Assembly (NCBI GenBank): GCA_021793595.1
Contig: JAJYSL010000003.1
Location: 11,748 to 75,747 of the forward strand
DNA length: 64,000 nt
Source of the DNA: Acidobacteriota bacterium
Lineage (GTDB): Bacteria > Acidobacteriota > Terriglobia > Terriglobales > Acidobacteriaceae
Reading direction: 5' to 3'
The notes under the pieces are model-generated. The model searched no databases, was not told where the DNA came from, and saw only the letters and a list, made by a program, of their open reading frames with translations. The stretch's first letter is position 1. Each line of letters opens with the position of its first letter. The translations under genes were made by a program, and so were the position numbers. Below are positions 43,435 through 52,627 of this stretch, piece after piece.

Positions 43435-44738
43435 AGCTGACGATTGAAAAAGTAATTTACGGCGGCCAGGGCCTGGCGCGAATTCCCGCGAAGGATGCGG
43501 CGCGCGGCGGACTCAGCGTTTTTGTGCCGTTCACACTGCCGGGAGAAATCGTGGAAGCGGAGATCACTCAGGAGCACCGAGGATATTCCGTAGCCGACGC
43601 GCGGCAGATTCAGGACGCATCGGAATTTCGCGTGACGGCCCCGTGCCCGTGGTTCGCGACGTGCGGTGGATGCCAACTGCAACATGGCGCGTATCCTTAC
43701 CAGGTGGAACTGAAGCGGGAGATGCTGCGGGAGAGTCTCACGCGGGCCGGGGTGCGCGATCTACCTGAAATTTCGCTGCTGGTTGGCGAGCCATTGCGAT
43801 ACCGCAATCGAGTGCGACTCCAGGTGCAGACGCGGCCCGAATTTTCAATTGGCTATCGGCAGTCGAAATCGCATCGAATGACGGCGATTGAGGGTTGCCC
43901 CATCGCGGCTCCGCTGCTGGAGCAATGTATCGGTGTTGTCCGGACGCTTGGGGCGGGCGGAGTGGTTCCGGTGGACGCACACGAAATTGAAATGTTCACG
44001 AACCATGATCAGTCTGAACTTTTCATCACGATTTGGGCTCGGCCCCGCGCCAACACACGCGAAGAGACCTATCAAGTGTTTTTCGAGAACCTGCAGCGTG
44101 AAATGCCACAGCTGGTGGGTGTGCAGATGCTCGCGACGGATCAAGGCGAAGCTCGTTTGTCTAGAGCCGCGCTGCAATGGGGGCGCCAGAACGTGAATTA
44201 CCACGTGGCCGGTCGCGACTATACGGTAAGCGCAGGATCGTTTTTTCAAGTGAATTCCACGCTGCTGGACAAGTTTCTCGCAGCGGTTACACAGGGCGAG
44301 ACTGGTGGCCTTGCATGGGATCTCTATGCCGGGGTGGGCCTGTTTTCGGTTGCGTTGGCGGAGCTTTTTCAGAATGTGATCGCGGTGGAGTCGAGCGCAG
44401 CCGCTTGCAGGGACCTGCGACACAATTTGCGTGGCAGCCGGGCGGAGTATGTGCAGGCTTCGACGGCGAATTTTCTTCGCCAGGCAATCGCACGCAAACA
44501 GAATGCACCCGACCTTATTCTGCTCGATCCTCCGCGTGCCGGCGCGGGCGTCGAGGCTGCGAAAATGCTGGCAGACCTGGGACCGCGGCGGATCGTTTAT
44601 GTCTCCTGCGATCCGGCGACCTTGGGCCGCGATCTGGCAGCATTGATACAATCCGGCTACCGCCTCATTCGCCTGCAACTGGTCGATATGTTTCCGCAAA
44701 CGTATCACATGGAAACCATCGCGACGCTTCAGCGCTGA
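43431..44738 (+). CDS. 23S rRNA (uracil-5-)-methyltransferase, RlmD/RumA-like
   Basis: The 435-residue SAM enzyme has an N-terminal TRAM domain (LTIEKVIYGGQGLARI, VFVPFTLPGEIVEAEI) and an iron-sulfur cysteine group (CPWFATCGGCQLQHG). The methyltransferase domain has LYAGVGLFSVALAELF (SAM site), LLDPPRAGAG (D-P-P-R motif) and the catalytic Cys in YVSCDPATLGRDL near residue 397. It ends with the conserved MFPQTYHMETIATL. It should make 5-methyluridine in 23S rRNA. Whether U1939 or U747 is the target is not clear from sequence alone. The Fe-S cysteines favour the RlmD side. Confidence 0.9.
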   Translation: MKLTIEKVIYGGQGLARIPAKDAARGGLSVFVPFTLPGEIVEAEITQEHRGYSVADARQIQDASEFRVTAPCPWFATCGGCQLQHGAYPYQVELKREMLRESLTRAGVRDLPEISLLVGEPLRYRNRVRLQVQTRPEFSIGYRQSKSHRMTAIEGCPIAAPLLEQCIGVVRTLGAGGVVPVDAHEIEMFTNHDQSELFITIWARPRANTREETYQVFFENLQREMPQLVGVQMLATDQGEARLSRAALQWGRQNVNYHVAGRDYTVSAGSFFQVNSTLLDKFLAAVTQGETGGLAWDLYAGVGLFSVALAELFQNVIAVESSAAACRDLRHNLRGSRAEYVQASTANFLRQAIARKQNAPDLILLDPPRAGAGVEAAKMLADLGPRRIVYVSCDPATLGRDLAALIQSGYRLIRLQLVDMFPQTYHMETIATLQR

Positions 44739-44754
44739 GTTCGCGGGAATCAAC

Positions 44755-47490
44755 ATGGCTTCAGGCACAACCCTTCCGGAGACGACGCGGTCCGCACGAA
44801 GGTTGAGCGGGTACAAACCTGCGCCTCTGCGCGCCACGCGCTATCGACTTCGACGAGAACGGTTGTCGTTCGGCAGCGCGCCCATGCTGCTGGCCTCCGC
44901 AGGATTCTCGCTCGGCATTATTGACGCGCGCTGGGTCTGGCATCCTCCCCTTCTAAGTTTGGTGGGCGCATTATTGGCCACGGGAGTGGCGTTGCTGGCG
45001 GGGCGGATCGCGGTGCGTACGCTGTGGCTGTCCTTGCTGCTGTTGTGGTTTTGCGCGGGGCAATTCTGCGCGTTGGTGGCTCCTCTACACCCAACCTCCC
45101 CTGTTCTTACTCGCCTGGCGGATGGTCTTGAGCGAAATGTGAGTGGAACCGTGACTGCCATTCACTCGGCGCGATCTGAGACGCGACTCAGCCCTTTCGG
45201 AAGACCCGCAGAAACAGAACAGACACAGCAGATTGATCTATCGCTGGATCATGTCGAGGATTTTAACGCGGATCGCGCTTGGCAAGCAGCGGTCGCAGGC
45301 GGCCTGCGGCTGAACCTCTATGCCAAACCGGGAGAAAGCCTGCCGCAACTTCGCTGTGGCGAGCGGCTTAATGTAGAGCTGCGCTTTCATCGGCCCGAAT
45401 ATTTTCTTGATCCAGGTGCGTGGAACTATCCCGCCTATCTTGCTCAGCATGGCATCGCGGTTCTGGGGAGTGCGGATGCCAAAGCCGTTCATGCGACGCC
45501 TATCTACGGCCGTCCTTCGTTGAGTTGCCTGGCGACAGCCGCGCAGACGTGGGCCGGAGGGCGGCTGGACCGGATTGCGATGATCAGCGCTTCCGACCGC
45601 TGGGTGCCGCGATGGATGCGCTTGTCGCCGCAAGACAGCAGCGTACTCAGTGCCATGCTGTTCGGTGATCGAACGCGTCTGCAGCACTCCGTGCGAAGCG
45701 CTTTCGAGCGCACGGGATCCTTCCACCTTTTGGTTGTTTCTGGCTTGCATATCACCATTGTGATTGGGTTGATTTTCTGGCTGGCGCGCAAACTGCGGTT
45801 GGGCCAAGTACCCGCCACGCTGATGGCAATCTTACTGGCGTTGCCATACGCCTTTCTCACAGGCTTTGCCCCGCCGGTGCAGCGCGCGCTATGGCTAAGT
45901 GCGGTGTATCTATTCAGCCGCATCCTGTACCGCGAGCGCGCAGCGCTCAACGCCATCGGCATCGCTTCAATCGGGGTGCTGATGCACGATCCTTCGGCAT
46001 TATTTGATGCCAGCTTTCAGATGACGTTTCTCGCGGTGCTGGTCATTGCGGGTGTGGCCATGCCGTTGATTGAGGCGACGCTGGCACCCTATCTGCGCGG
46101 TGTTCGCCTGCCGCGGCAAATACGGCTGGATCCGCTTCTGCCGCCCAAGGTGGCTCAAATGCGTGTGCTGTTGCGCATGTACGTCGAACGATTGCGGTAC
46201 ATTGTTGGACCTCTCTGGGGTTGGAGGCTGCCGTTCGGATTTGTTCGCTGGTGTCTGCGATTTACAGAGGCAATGATTGTCGCCCTTGTGGTGGAACTGG
46301 CAATGGTTTTGCCGATGGCCGTCTATTTCCACCGAATCACCCTGGTGGCGTTGCCGGCGAATCTTTTCGGGCTGCCATTGCTAGCGTTCATGCTGCCGCT
46401 GGCGTTGATGACATTCCTGCTGGGCTGTATCCATCCTGCACTTGCAGTGCCGAGCGCAGCCGTGACGGCGTTGTTGCTGCATGCCATCTCGTCGTTGATT
46501 CATTTATTCGGGAATTTCGCGGCATCTTCACTGCGAACTCCCGGTCCACCCAAGTGGTCACTTTTGTGCTTTGCCGCCGCATGGATTGGAGCCTTGTGGA
46601 TGATCCGCCTATCCCGTAGATGGAAAGCGGTTGCGTTGGCGGCGATTTTCGTTGGCTCGCTGCTGGTGCTGTGGCCGGTTCCGGTCACGCGCCATCGTGG
46701 AGTGATGGAAGTGACGGCGATCGACGTGGGGCAGGGCGATTCTCTGCTGATTGTTACGCCGGATGGGCACACCTTGCTGGTGGATGCGGGAGGCCCGGTT
46801 GGCGGTCCGCGCACGGATGATCCTCAATTCGATATTGGGGAGGAGGTGGTATCGCAATATCTGTGGTCGCGTCATATTCGCAGGCTCGATGCGGTTGCAC
46901 TGACCCATGCGCACAGCGATCACATGGGCGGCATGCCGGCCATCCTTCGGAATTTTCATCCTAAATTCTTGTGGGTGGGAAACAATCCCCCGATCCTGGA
47001 TTACGAATCACTGCTGGCGTTGGCCGCGCAAGAGAAAATTCCAGTCGAACGGATGAGTGCGGGGGAGCGCTTTACTTTTGGCGGGGTTCATGTGCGCATT
47101 CTTGCGCCGGCGGCCAGCTATCATCCTGTAGCGCGCGCGACGAACGACGATTCCCTGGTGATGCGCATTCGATATGAGAACACGGCTGCGCTATTGGAAG
47201 GAGACGCGGAAGCGCCGGTCGAAGAACAGATGGTTGCAACCGAGCCGCTGGCGGCGGGGCTGCTGAAGGTGGGGCATCACGGCAGCAACACTTCGACGAT
47301 CCCGTCATTTCTGGCGGCGGTTCATCCTCAGTTTGCTGTCATCTCCGTCGGACGCCACAACCCGTTTGGCCATCCGCGCGTTTCGGTGCTGGACGAGTTG
47401 GGGGACGCGCATGTGCGCGTGTATCGAACAGACACGTTGGGGCTCAGCAGCTTTCTGTTGAATGGGACTTCCATCGAGCCGGTGCGATAG
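44755..47490 (+). CDS. comEC: ComEC/Rec2-family DNA uptake channel protein
   Basis: The 911-residue protein has three parts. The N-terminal membrane and DUF4131 OB-like domain covers about residues 40-240. The competence domain with about eight membrane helices covers about 290-600 (LLVVSGLHITIVIGLIFWLARKL is the diagnostic helix). The C-terminal metallo-beta-lactamase-like domain covers about 635-905, with H718, H720, D722 and H723 in THAHSDHMGG and the later VGHHGSNTSTIPSF. It would transport single-stranded DNA across the inner membrane during natural transformation, the nuclease-like domain perhaps degrading the other strand. Other competence genes are not seen here. Confidence 0.94.
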   Translation: MASGTTLPETTRSARRLSGYKPAPLRATRYRLRRERLSFGSAPMLLASAGFSLGIIDARWVWHPPLLSLVGALLATGVALLAGRIAVRTLWLSLLLLWFCAGQFCALVAPLHPTSPVLTRLADGLERNVSGTVTAIHSARSETRLSPFGRPAETEQTQQIDLSLDHVEDFNADRAWQAAVAGGLRLNLYAKPGESLPQLRCGERLNVELRFHRPEYFLDPGAWNYPAYLAQHGIAVLGSADAKAVHATPIYGRPSLSCLATAAQTWAGGRLDRIAMISASDRWVPRWMRLSPQDSSVLSAMLFGDRTRLQHSVRSAFERTGSFHLLVVSGLHITIVIGLIFWLARKLRLGQVPATLMAILLALPYAFLTGFAPPVQRALWLSAVYLFSRILYRERAALNAIGIASIGVLMHDPSALFDASFQMTFLAVLVIAGVAMPLIEATLAPYLRGVRLPRQIRLDPLLPPKVAQMRVLLRMYVERLRYIVGPLWGWRLPFGFVRWCLRFTEAMIVALVVELAMVLPMAVYFHRITLVALPANLFGLPLLAFMLPLALMTFLLGCIHPALAVPSAAVTALLLHAISSLIHLFGNFAASSLRTPGPPKWSLLCFAAAWIGALWMIRLSRRWKAVALAAIFVGSLLVLWPVPVTRHRGVMEVTAIDVGQGDSLLIVTPDGHTLLVDAGGPVGGPRTDDPQFDIGEEVVSQYLWSRHIRRLDAVALTHAHSDHMGGMPAILRNFHPKFLWVGNNPPILDYESLLALAAQEKIPVERMSAGERFTFGGVHVRILAPAASYHPVARATNDDSLVMRIRYENTAALLEGDAEAPVEEQMVATEPLAAGLLKVGHHGSNTSTIPSFLAAVHPQFAVISVGRHNPFGHPRVSVLDELGDAHVRVYRTDTLGLSSFLLNGTSIEPVR

Positions 47491-47537
47491 GCAAGTAGCC
47501 AGCGAGCGGTGTTTCCCTGGTCGGGGCTGCAGAGGTG

Positions 47538-48311
47538 CTAGGGATGATCGATGCGAGTGAGACGCATCGTGATGGTTCCCCAGAACAAGTGAGCGCGAAC
47601 CTGCACGGGAAGATGGCGTGCGTCATCCGTGTACCAGATCCAGATATTGCCCCTGTTCTTCACCACGCCTGCAGCAGCGGTGGGCTGTACGCGAATCGCG
47701 GCAAAGGTTCCGGCGGGAGTGATGACGGATTCCTTGGCCTCCACTTTAACCGTGACGGGGACGACGTGGCCACCGTCAGCGAGAGGGAAGTGGAGATCAT
47801 GACCGATCTGCAATGGCTGTGATCCAACATAAAAAATGGCGGAAAGGACGTCGGTCACGCAGCCTGGGATCGATGAGGTTTGTTGTTTAGATGTTCCGGA
47901 GACCAGATTCTTTTCGCTGATCTTTTGCAGGTGATGGGCGTAATCCAGTTGCATCAGTCCACTGATCCGTCGACGCCCCTCCTGGATTTGCTTGCGGTAT
48001 TCCAAGGAGCAACCGGATACACGATCGAAGACGCTGTCGTATCGATCGCTGACTGGAAACAAAAGATTGACTGTCCCGATGGTGGCGGCTGTGGCCACCA
48101 CATGCACATTGTTACCTTGCGCCTGAAGGTGAAATGTGGCCGTGCCAGCGGGAAACACGCGCCAGTCGACGGCATAGGTGAGGGATTCATTCACCGGAAT
48201 TTGAAATTGAGAATTGGGAGCAGGAAGGCTGGGCGTTTGGGCGAGCGCGACAGGAGACAGGCCAGCGAGAAGCAGCGATCCGGCGACAAAGGCAGCTAAA
48301 AAATTTCGCAT
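47538..48311 (-). CDS. Exported DUF3108 domain protein
   Basis: The 257-residue product begins with a signal peptide (residues 1-24, LSPVALAQ) and continues with the DUF3108 beta-rich domain: IPVNESLTYAVDWRVFPAGTATFHLQ, VSDRYDSVFDRVSGCSLEYRKQIQEGRR, VTDVLSAIFYVGSQPL, and GNIWIWYTDDARHLPVQVRAHLFWGTITMRL at the end. The fold is likely a lipid-transport-like beta barrel or taco in the periplasm, but no activity is known. It follows the LPS operon on the same strand after a 66-base gap, so an envelope role is plausible. AAGGA is just before the ATG. Confidence 0.88.
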   Translation of the reverse strand: MRNFLAAFVAGSLLLAGLSPVALAQTPSLPAPNSQFQIPVNESLTYAVDWRVFPAGTATFHLQAQGNNVHVVATAATIGTVNLLFPVSDRYDSVFDRVSGCSLEYRKQIQEGRRRISGLMQLDYAHHLQKISEKNLVSGTSKQQTSSIPGCVTDVLSAIFYVGSQPLQIGHDLHFPLADGGHVVPVTVKVEAKESVITPAGTFAAIRVQPTAAAGVVKNRGNIWIWYTDDARHLPVQVRAHLFWGTITMRLTRIDHP

Positions 48312-48377
48312 ATTCCTTTTCTTGATTGCATTTGTCTTCGCCGAGGACAGAAAAAATGGAGTTTCCAGCTTTGGCCG

Positions 48378-48941
48378 TCAGTGCCAAAGAAATATGCGGG
48401 CTACCAGAACAAGATACATGGATACGGCGCCTAAAATCGAGTTGTATTCACGATGTTTGCGATAGAGTTGAACAGAAAATTTTCCTTCTCCTTCTTGCAG
48501 CGGCCGGCCGAGGCGCGGAATCAGTCGCGGTACGCGGGCGGAATAGGCGTCGTAATCGGGGAACTGCTTGCGTAGAAATTCTTCTTCGTCCAGAATCACC
48601 GGCCAATAGATGATGAGGAAAAGCATTAGGAAAACCAGGGCAATCCACAGGCTACGCGCCGCAACGGCAAATCCAAAGGCAATCAGAATCGAGCCAAAAT
48701 ATAGGGGATTGCGCGTGTAGCCGTAAGGACCGGTGGTCGTCAGCGCAACATTTTTTGTGACGTGGCCGGAGGCATAGCTGCGAAGCAGAATTCCGGGCAC
48801 TACCAGGACGAGGCTCAGCAGCAAAGATCGCCATGTGGGATGCGCGAGCCAGAAATAGAATATGGCGGAAAGAAAACCGAGCGGAACGCGAATGCGCCGC
48901 GAAATTTTTTTCCATCGCTGGTTGAATGTGGTGGAGGTCAT
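48378..48941 (-). CDS. Isoprenylcysteine carboxyl methyltransferase-like membrane protein
   Basis: The 187-residue protein has four or five membrane helices and the SAM-binding ICMT/PEMT core: the strand GPYGYTRNPLYFGSILIAFGFAV (R-N-P-x-Y motif) and EEEFLRKQFPDYDAYSARVPRLIP (E-E-x-x-L-x-x-x-F-x-x-Y). Bacterial relatives methylate unknown small or lipid substrates. Prenylcysteine itself is not expected. Its start (48941) overlaps the stop of the heptosyltransferase gene (48938) by four bases, so it is translated as part of the LPS operon. That makes methylation of an envelope glycolipid a fair guess. Confidence 0.87.
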   Translation of the reverse strand: MTSTTFNQRWKKISRRIRVPLGFLSAIFYFWLAHPTWRSLLLSLVLVVPGILLRSYASGHVTKNVALTTTGPYGYTRNPLYFGSILIAFGFAVAARSLWIALVFLMLFLIIYWPVILDEEEFLRKQFPDYDAYSARVPRLIPRLGRPLQEGEGKFSVQLYRKHREYNSILGAVSMYLVLVARIFLWH

Positions 48942-50029
48942 TGCTGCGCCGCCTGTGACTGGAGGAGCTGTTGCGCCGCCTCCATCACATCCTCCACTGT
49001 AATTGTCAACAGGCCGGTTTCAGGCTCGCTCCTTCGGGTATGATCCCGTTTACTGGCAGGATGCCGGAGTATGATCGCGCGGGTTCCATAGGGACCATTG
49101 CGTGCCGGGTTGGTGGGTCCATAAATGCCGACGACAGGAATGTTGAGAGCGGCGGCAAGATGCAGCGGGCCGGTATCTCCGCCGATGAACAGACTGGCGC
49201 GACGGGTGCATGCGATCAACTGGCCAATACTGCCCGTCATGGGAAAGACGCGCGCGTTCGGATCGGACGAGAAAGCATTCGCCAATTTTGACTCACCGGG
49301 CCCGATGTTGACAATGGTCGGCAAACCCACGGCGCGTAATTCGGCGGCAACGGCTGCATAGCGCTCGGCGGGCCAACATTTCGCTCCCCAGCCAGCACCG
49401 GGATTCATCAGGACGAATCGATCGATGCCGCGTTCCGACAGCCATGATTCGCACCAGTGTTCGGCATCAGGATCGATGGGTAATTCCGGCGCTTGATAAG
49501 GTAGAGCCTGCCTGAAGACGGCATGCACGACTTCATTCGCTTGTTCCACAACATGCATGCCGGTGGTCGCGATGCGTTCTCGGAATAGCCAACGCGCGAG
49601 TGGTTCCCGTGGATCGGCCTCTCCAATCATTCGCGGCGCCTTCGCCATTCTTCCGATCCATGCCGATCGGATCGCCCCCTGCAAGTCGATGCAGATGTCG
49701 TAGCGTTGGGCACGCAACGTGTCACGAAGTTGTCGAATTTCGCGAAGGGTGGAAATTGCAAGCGGCTTGCGGGCCCATTGCTTTGCGGGTACGGGATGCA
49801 ATTGATCGACGAGAGGCATCTGCGGGCCACGTTCGCAGTGCTGCCCAGCGGAGCCGGCGCACAGAAGAGGCGCCCACTGCGGCTCGATGGCCCAGCCGAT
49901 ACGGCTGCCGGGATGATTTGTATCGAGCGCTGTCCGCAGGGCTGTCACTGCCGGCAAGGCGTGGAGAATATCGCCCATCGCGCCTAAACGAACGACAAGG
50001 ATTCGGAGAGATTGAGATTGAATGGGCAA
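48938..50029 (-). CDS. waaC: GT9-family LPS heptosyltransferase (WaaC-like)
   Basis: The 363-residue enzyme is a GT-B glycosyltransferase of family 9. The N-terminus RILVVRLGAMGDILHALPAVTALR is diagnostic of heptosyltransferase I. The donor-binding half has MNPGAGWGAKCWPAERYAAVAAEL and FIGGDTGPLHLAAALNIPVVGIYGPTNPARNGPY. It would add heptose to Kdo of the inner core at the cytoplasmic face. The frame is open back into lpxK, but the likely start is TTG at 50029, eight bases after the lpxK stop. A binding site is weak, so this start is uncertain. It sits in the order waaA-lpxK-this gene. Confidence 0.88.
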   Translation of the reverse strand: MPIQSQSLRILVVRLGAMGDILHALPAVTALRTALDTNHPGSRIGWAIEPQWAPLLCAGSAGQHCERGPQMPLVDQLHPVPAKQWARKPLAISTLREIRQLRDTLRAQRYDICIDLQGAIRSAWIGRMAKAPRMIGEADPREPLARWLFRERIATTGMHVVEQANEVVHAVFRQALPYQAPELPIDPDAEHWCESWLSERGIDRFVLMNPGAGWGAKCWPAERYAAVAAELRAVGLPTIVNIGPGESKLANAFSSDPNARVFPMTGSIGQLIACTRRASLFIGGDTGPLHLAAALNIPVVGIYGPTNPARNGPYGTRAIILRHPASKRDHTRRSEPETGLLTITVEDVMEAAQQLLQSQAAQQ

Positions 50030-50036
50030 CGATTCA

Positions 50037-51113
50037 TCATCGCACGTCGCGCGGGTGGAGTTGAAGACGTTCCTGCAGGAGTGATTCCAACCCGTCGACG
50101 CAATGCTTCTCCTGTTGCAGGCGAAGCTCCAGCCCTGCAATCAGAAGAGGGACATGTTTTTCCAATTCCGCCCGAAGCTCGGCGGGAAGCCGCATGCTAT
50201 CTTTTTCTGTCGTAACAAGGCAATTCGCTCCCGAATTGCTCGCGGCTGCTCTCAGGCGGGCGATATCGCTGGGGGTGTAGACGTGGTGATCGCGAAACGC
50301 GAACGTATTCTGCAACGCGAGGCCGGCGTCCCTCAAACCATCGAAAAAACCTGCGGCATCGCCGATGGCGCAAAACGCCACTGCGCTCGGCATGGAGGCT
50401 GCATCGGCGGGAAGGGTGGTTCGACGCTCGACATTCCAAACGCGAGCGGGATTGGGGGTTTGGCCATCTTGGCCTATGAGTTGCAGCACGCGTTCGGATA
50501 GGTCGGCATCCTCTGCACGCAAAATGCAGATGTCCGCGCGGCGCAATCCGCTCAGCGGCTCTCGCAGTCGCCCGGCCGGAACCAAATGTCCTTGCAAATC
50601 GGCACGCTGCAGCAGAACAATATCGACAGTACGAGCGAGCTTGCGATGTTGAAATCCATCATCGAGAATATGCAGCCGCTGCGCGGAAGGCGACGCAGGC
50701 TCGGCTTCGTTTTCGGCCAAATGGCCTGGGTCATAGCGGTTCGCTCCGACATACACGGAGAGCCCATGGCGAGCCATCAGGAGTGGCTCGTCGCCAAACT
50801 CTTCCGGGGTGCCCGACGGATCGACACGCGCCACCTTCTTACTGCTGCGTCCGTAGCCACGGCTCAGGACATCGACGTTCCAACCGCGTTGCGAGAGCAG
50901 ATCTGCAAGCAGCAACACTAAGGGAGTTTTTCCGCTGCCGCCGACGGAGAGATTGCCGACGCTGATTACCGGCCAGGATAGTTTTTGTGATTGCAGCCAG
51001 CGGCGGTCGTAGGCGCAGTTTTTGAAACGCGCTCCAATTCCGTAGGGCACCGTGAACGGCCATAACAGAATGGATGCGACGCTGCGCTGAGGACTTTCCG
51101 TCTGATGGTTCAT
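50037..51113 (-). CDS. lpxK: Tetraacyldisaccharide 4'-kinase
   Basis: The 358-residue kinase phosphorylates the lipid A precursor at the 4' position. It carries the Walker A site VGNLSVGGSGKTPLVLLL (about residues 50-67), SRGYGRSSKKVARVDP, GDEPLLMARHG, and the DDGFQHRKLARTVDIVLL motif with the catalytic Asp-His. The N-terminal helix (ILLWPFTVPYGIGARF) attaches to the membrane. The ATG at 51113 overlaps the stop of waaA (ATGA), so the two are coupled. Its presence shows the host makes lipid A and thus has a true outer membrane. Confidence 0.94.
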   Translation of the reverse strand: MNHQTESPQRSVASILLWPFTVPYGIGARFKNCAYDRRWLQSQKLSWPVISVGNLSVGGSGKTPLVLLLADLLSQRGWNVDVLSRGYGRSSKKVARVDPSGTPEEFGDEPLLMARHGLSVYVGANRYDPGHLAENEAEPASPSAQRLHILDDGFQHRKLARTVDIVLLQRADLQGHLVPAGRLREPLSGLRRADICILRAEDADLSERVLQLIGQDGQTPNPARVWNVERRTTLPADAASMPSAVAFCAIGDAAGFFDGLRDAGLALQNTFAFRDHHVYTPSDIARLRAAASNSGANCLVTTEKDSMRLPAELRAELEKHVPLLIAGLELRLQQEKHCVDGLESLLQERLQLHPRDVR

Positions 51114-52456
51114 CGCTGGACAGCTTTTTTTGGCGCAGGTGAAGATTCGGCCAAAACTTTCCGAATGGCGGCGAGACATGTGTCAGAAGCGCCTGCCTGC
51201 TCCTCGAAGACGTGTCGAGCGCGGATGCCCATCGACTTTGCTTCCGGAGACGTGAGGAGTTCCTGTAGCGCAGGACACAAACGCTCCGGGGGGGTGACGC
51301 GGATAGCCTCCTGTTCCAGCAATGCTGCGACCATGCCGCGAAAGTTCTCAGTATAAGGACCCATCACGATAGGGACTGCGAACTGGGCCGGTTCCAGCGG
51401 GTTATGTCCGCCGGCTGGGATCAGGCTTCCGCCAACGAAAGCGACCGAAGCTAGCGAATATACGGACGCCAACTCGCCTACCGTGTTGAGAAGAAATACG
51501 CTGCCGGCTGCGATCGGCTCGGGGTGCTGCATCCAGTCAGAACGGCGAATCAGTGGGAGCCCCGCGTCTGTGATGTACTTTCCGACGGAGCGAAAGCGCT
51601 CCGGGTGGCGAGGCGCAAGGATCATTGTGAGTTGAGGCATGTCGGGAAGCAATTCGCGAAAGGCGTCAAGCAGCAGCTTTTCCTCACCATCAAGGGTGCT
51701 GCCGGCGACGATCACCTTGCCCGACTGCGGGAGATGCGTGTGCAATTCACGCGTGATCGGCAATTCAACCGCAGCGCGCACATCATATTTCAGATTGCTG
51801 GCGGAACGCACCTTGTCTGCGGGGACTCCAATGTCCACGAAACGCAGCCGATCTTGTTCGCTCTGTGCGAGGACAAGCGTCAACTTGCGCAGCAGCGGCG
51901 TCCAAAGAGGGCGCAGGGCGCGGTATCGAGGCAGCGATCGATTCGAAATGCGCCCATTGACCACAATAACGGGAATGTTGGCACGCTCTGCTTCGACCAG
52001 CATGCGCGGCCACAGTTCACTTTCCACCAGGACGAGGACGCGGGGTTTGAGTGCCTTAAGATAGCGACGAACGATCCATGCAAAATCGAGCGGGTAATAG
52101 AACACGCGTGTCGAGCGCGGTGCGGAATCATTCGTCTGCTCATGGCTGGTATCGAAGCGGTCCTGCGCCAGTTTCTGCCCGGTCCGTGTGGTTGTCGAAA
52201 TGACCATGCGCAAATCCGGATCGAGGACCTGCATTCGTTCAATCAGGCGGCTGGCTGCAAGGACTTCGCCGACGGAAACGGCGTGGATCCAAATCGTGGA
52301 TCGTTCCCCGACAAATCTGCGAAGGCCCGGGGAAATCAGTCCCAGCCGCTGGCCGAGACCGTGGCGATAGCGACCGCTCCAGGCCATGCGGACCAGCCAA
52401 TACGGCGAAGCGAGAACGATGGCGACCACCAGGGCCAGACTGTAGAGCAGCATCAT
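51110..52456 (-). CDS. waaA: 3-deoxy-D-manno-octulosonic acid transferase
   Basis: The 448-residue GT30 enzyme has one N-terminal membrane helix (LLYSLALVVAIVLASPYWLV) and the donor/acceptor half with WIHAVSVGEVLAASRLIERM (catalytic Glu). It also has YPLDFAWIVRRYLKALKPRVLVLVESELWPRML and the C-terminal half with GSLIPAGGHNPLEPAQFAVPIVMGP. It adds Kdo to lipid IV-A in the inner membrane. It is the first gene of the minus-strand LPS group with lpxK, waaC and the ICMT-like gene. The start may be either of two consecutive ATG codons (52456 or 52453). It is divergent from trmFO. Confidence 0.94.
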   Translation of the reverse strand: MMLLYSLALVVAIVLASPYWLVRMAWSGRYRHGLGQRLGLISPGLRRFVGERSTIWIHAVSVGEVLAASRLIERMQVLDPDLRMVISTTTRTGQKLAQDRFDTSHEQTNDSAPRSTRVFYYPLDFAWIVRRYLKALKPRVLVLVESELWPRMLVEAERANIPVIVVNGRISNRSLPRYRALRPLWTPLLRKLTLVLAQSEQDRLRFVDIGVPADKVRSASNLKYDVRAAVELPITRELHTHLPQSGKVIVAGSTLDGEEKLLLDAFRELLPDMPQLTMILAPRHPERFRSVGKYITDAGLPLIRRSDWMQHPEPIAAGSVFLLNTVGELASVYSLASVAFVGGSLIPAGGHNPLEPAQFAVPIVMGPYTENFRGMVAALLEQEAIRVTPPERLCPALQELLTSPEAKSMGIRARHVFEEQAGASDTCLAAIRKVLAESSPAPKKAVQR

Positions 52457-52627
52457 GGGCGAATAGCGTGTTTAGTTTCTGCGAGTCGGACGGCGCTGTA
52501 CCGTGAGTTCCTGACAGCGAATCTCTCTACTACCTTACTCTTCGTCGCGGTGGCAGCAGGCGCGCGGCGCCATCTCAAACGGTATCCTGCTGTAGCCGTT
52601 ACCATAGAGGGAGAAATCTTCCATCGG

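Noticed and set aside
51524..52627. Upstream extension of the trmFO frame by 368 codons
   Set aside because: It runs antisense through waaA and has no homology. TrmFO sequence begins only at 52628-52634.
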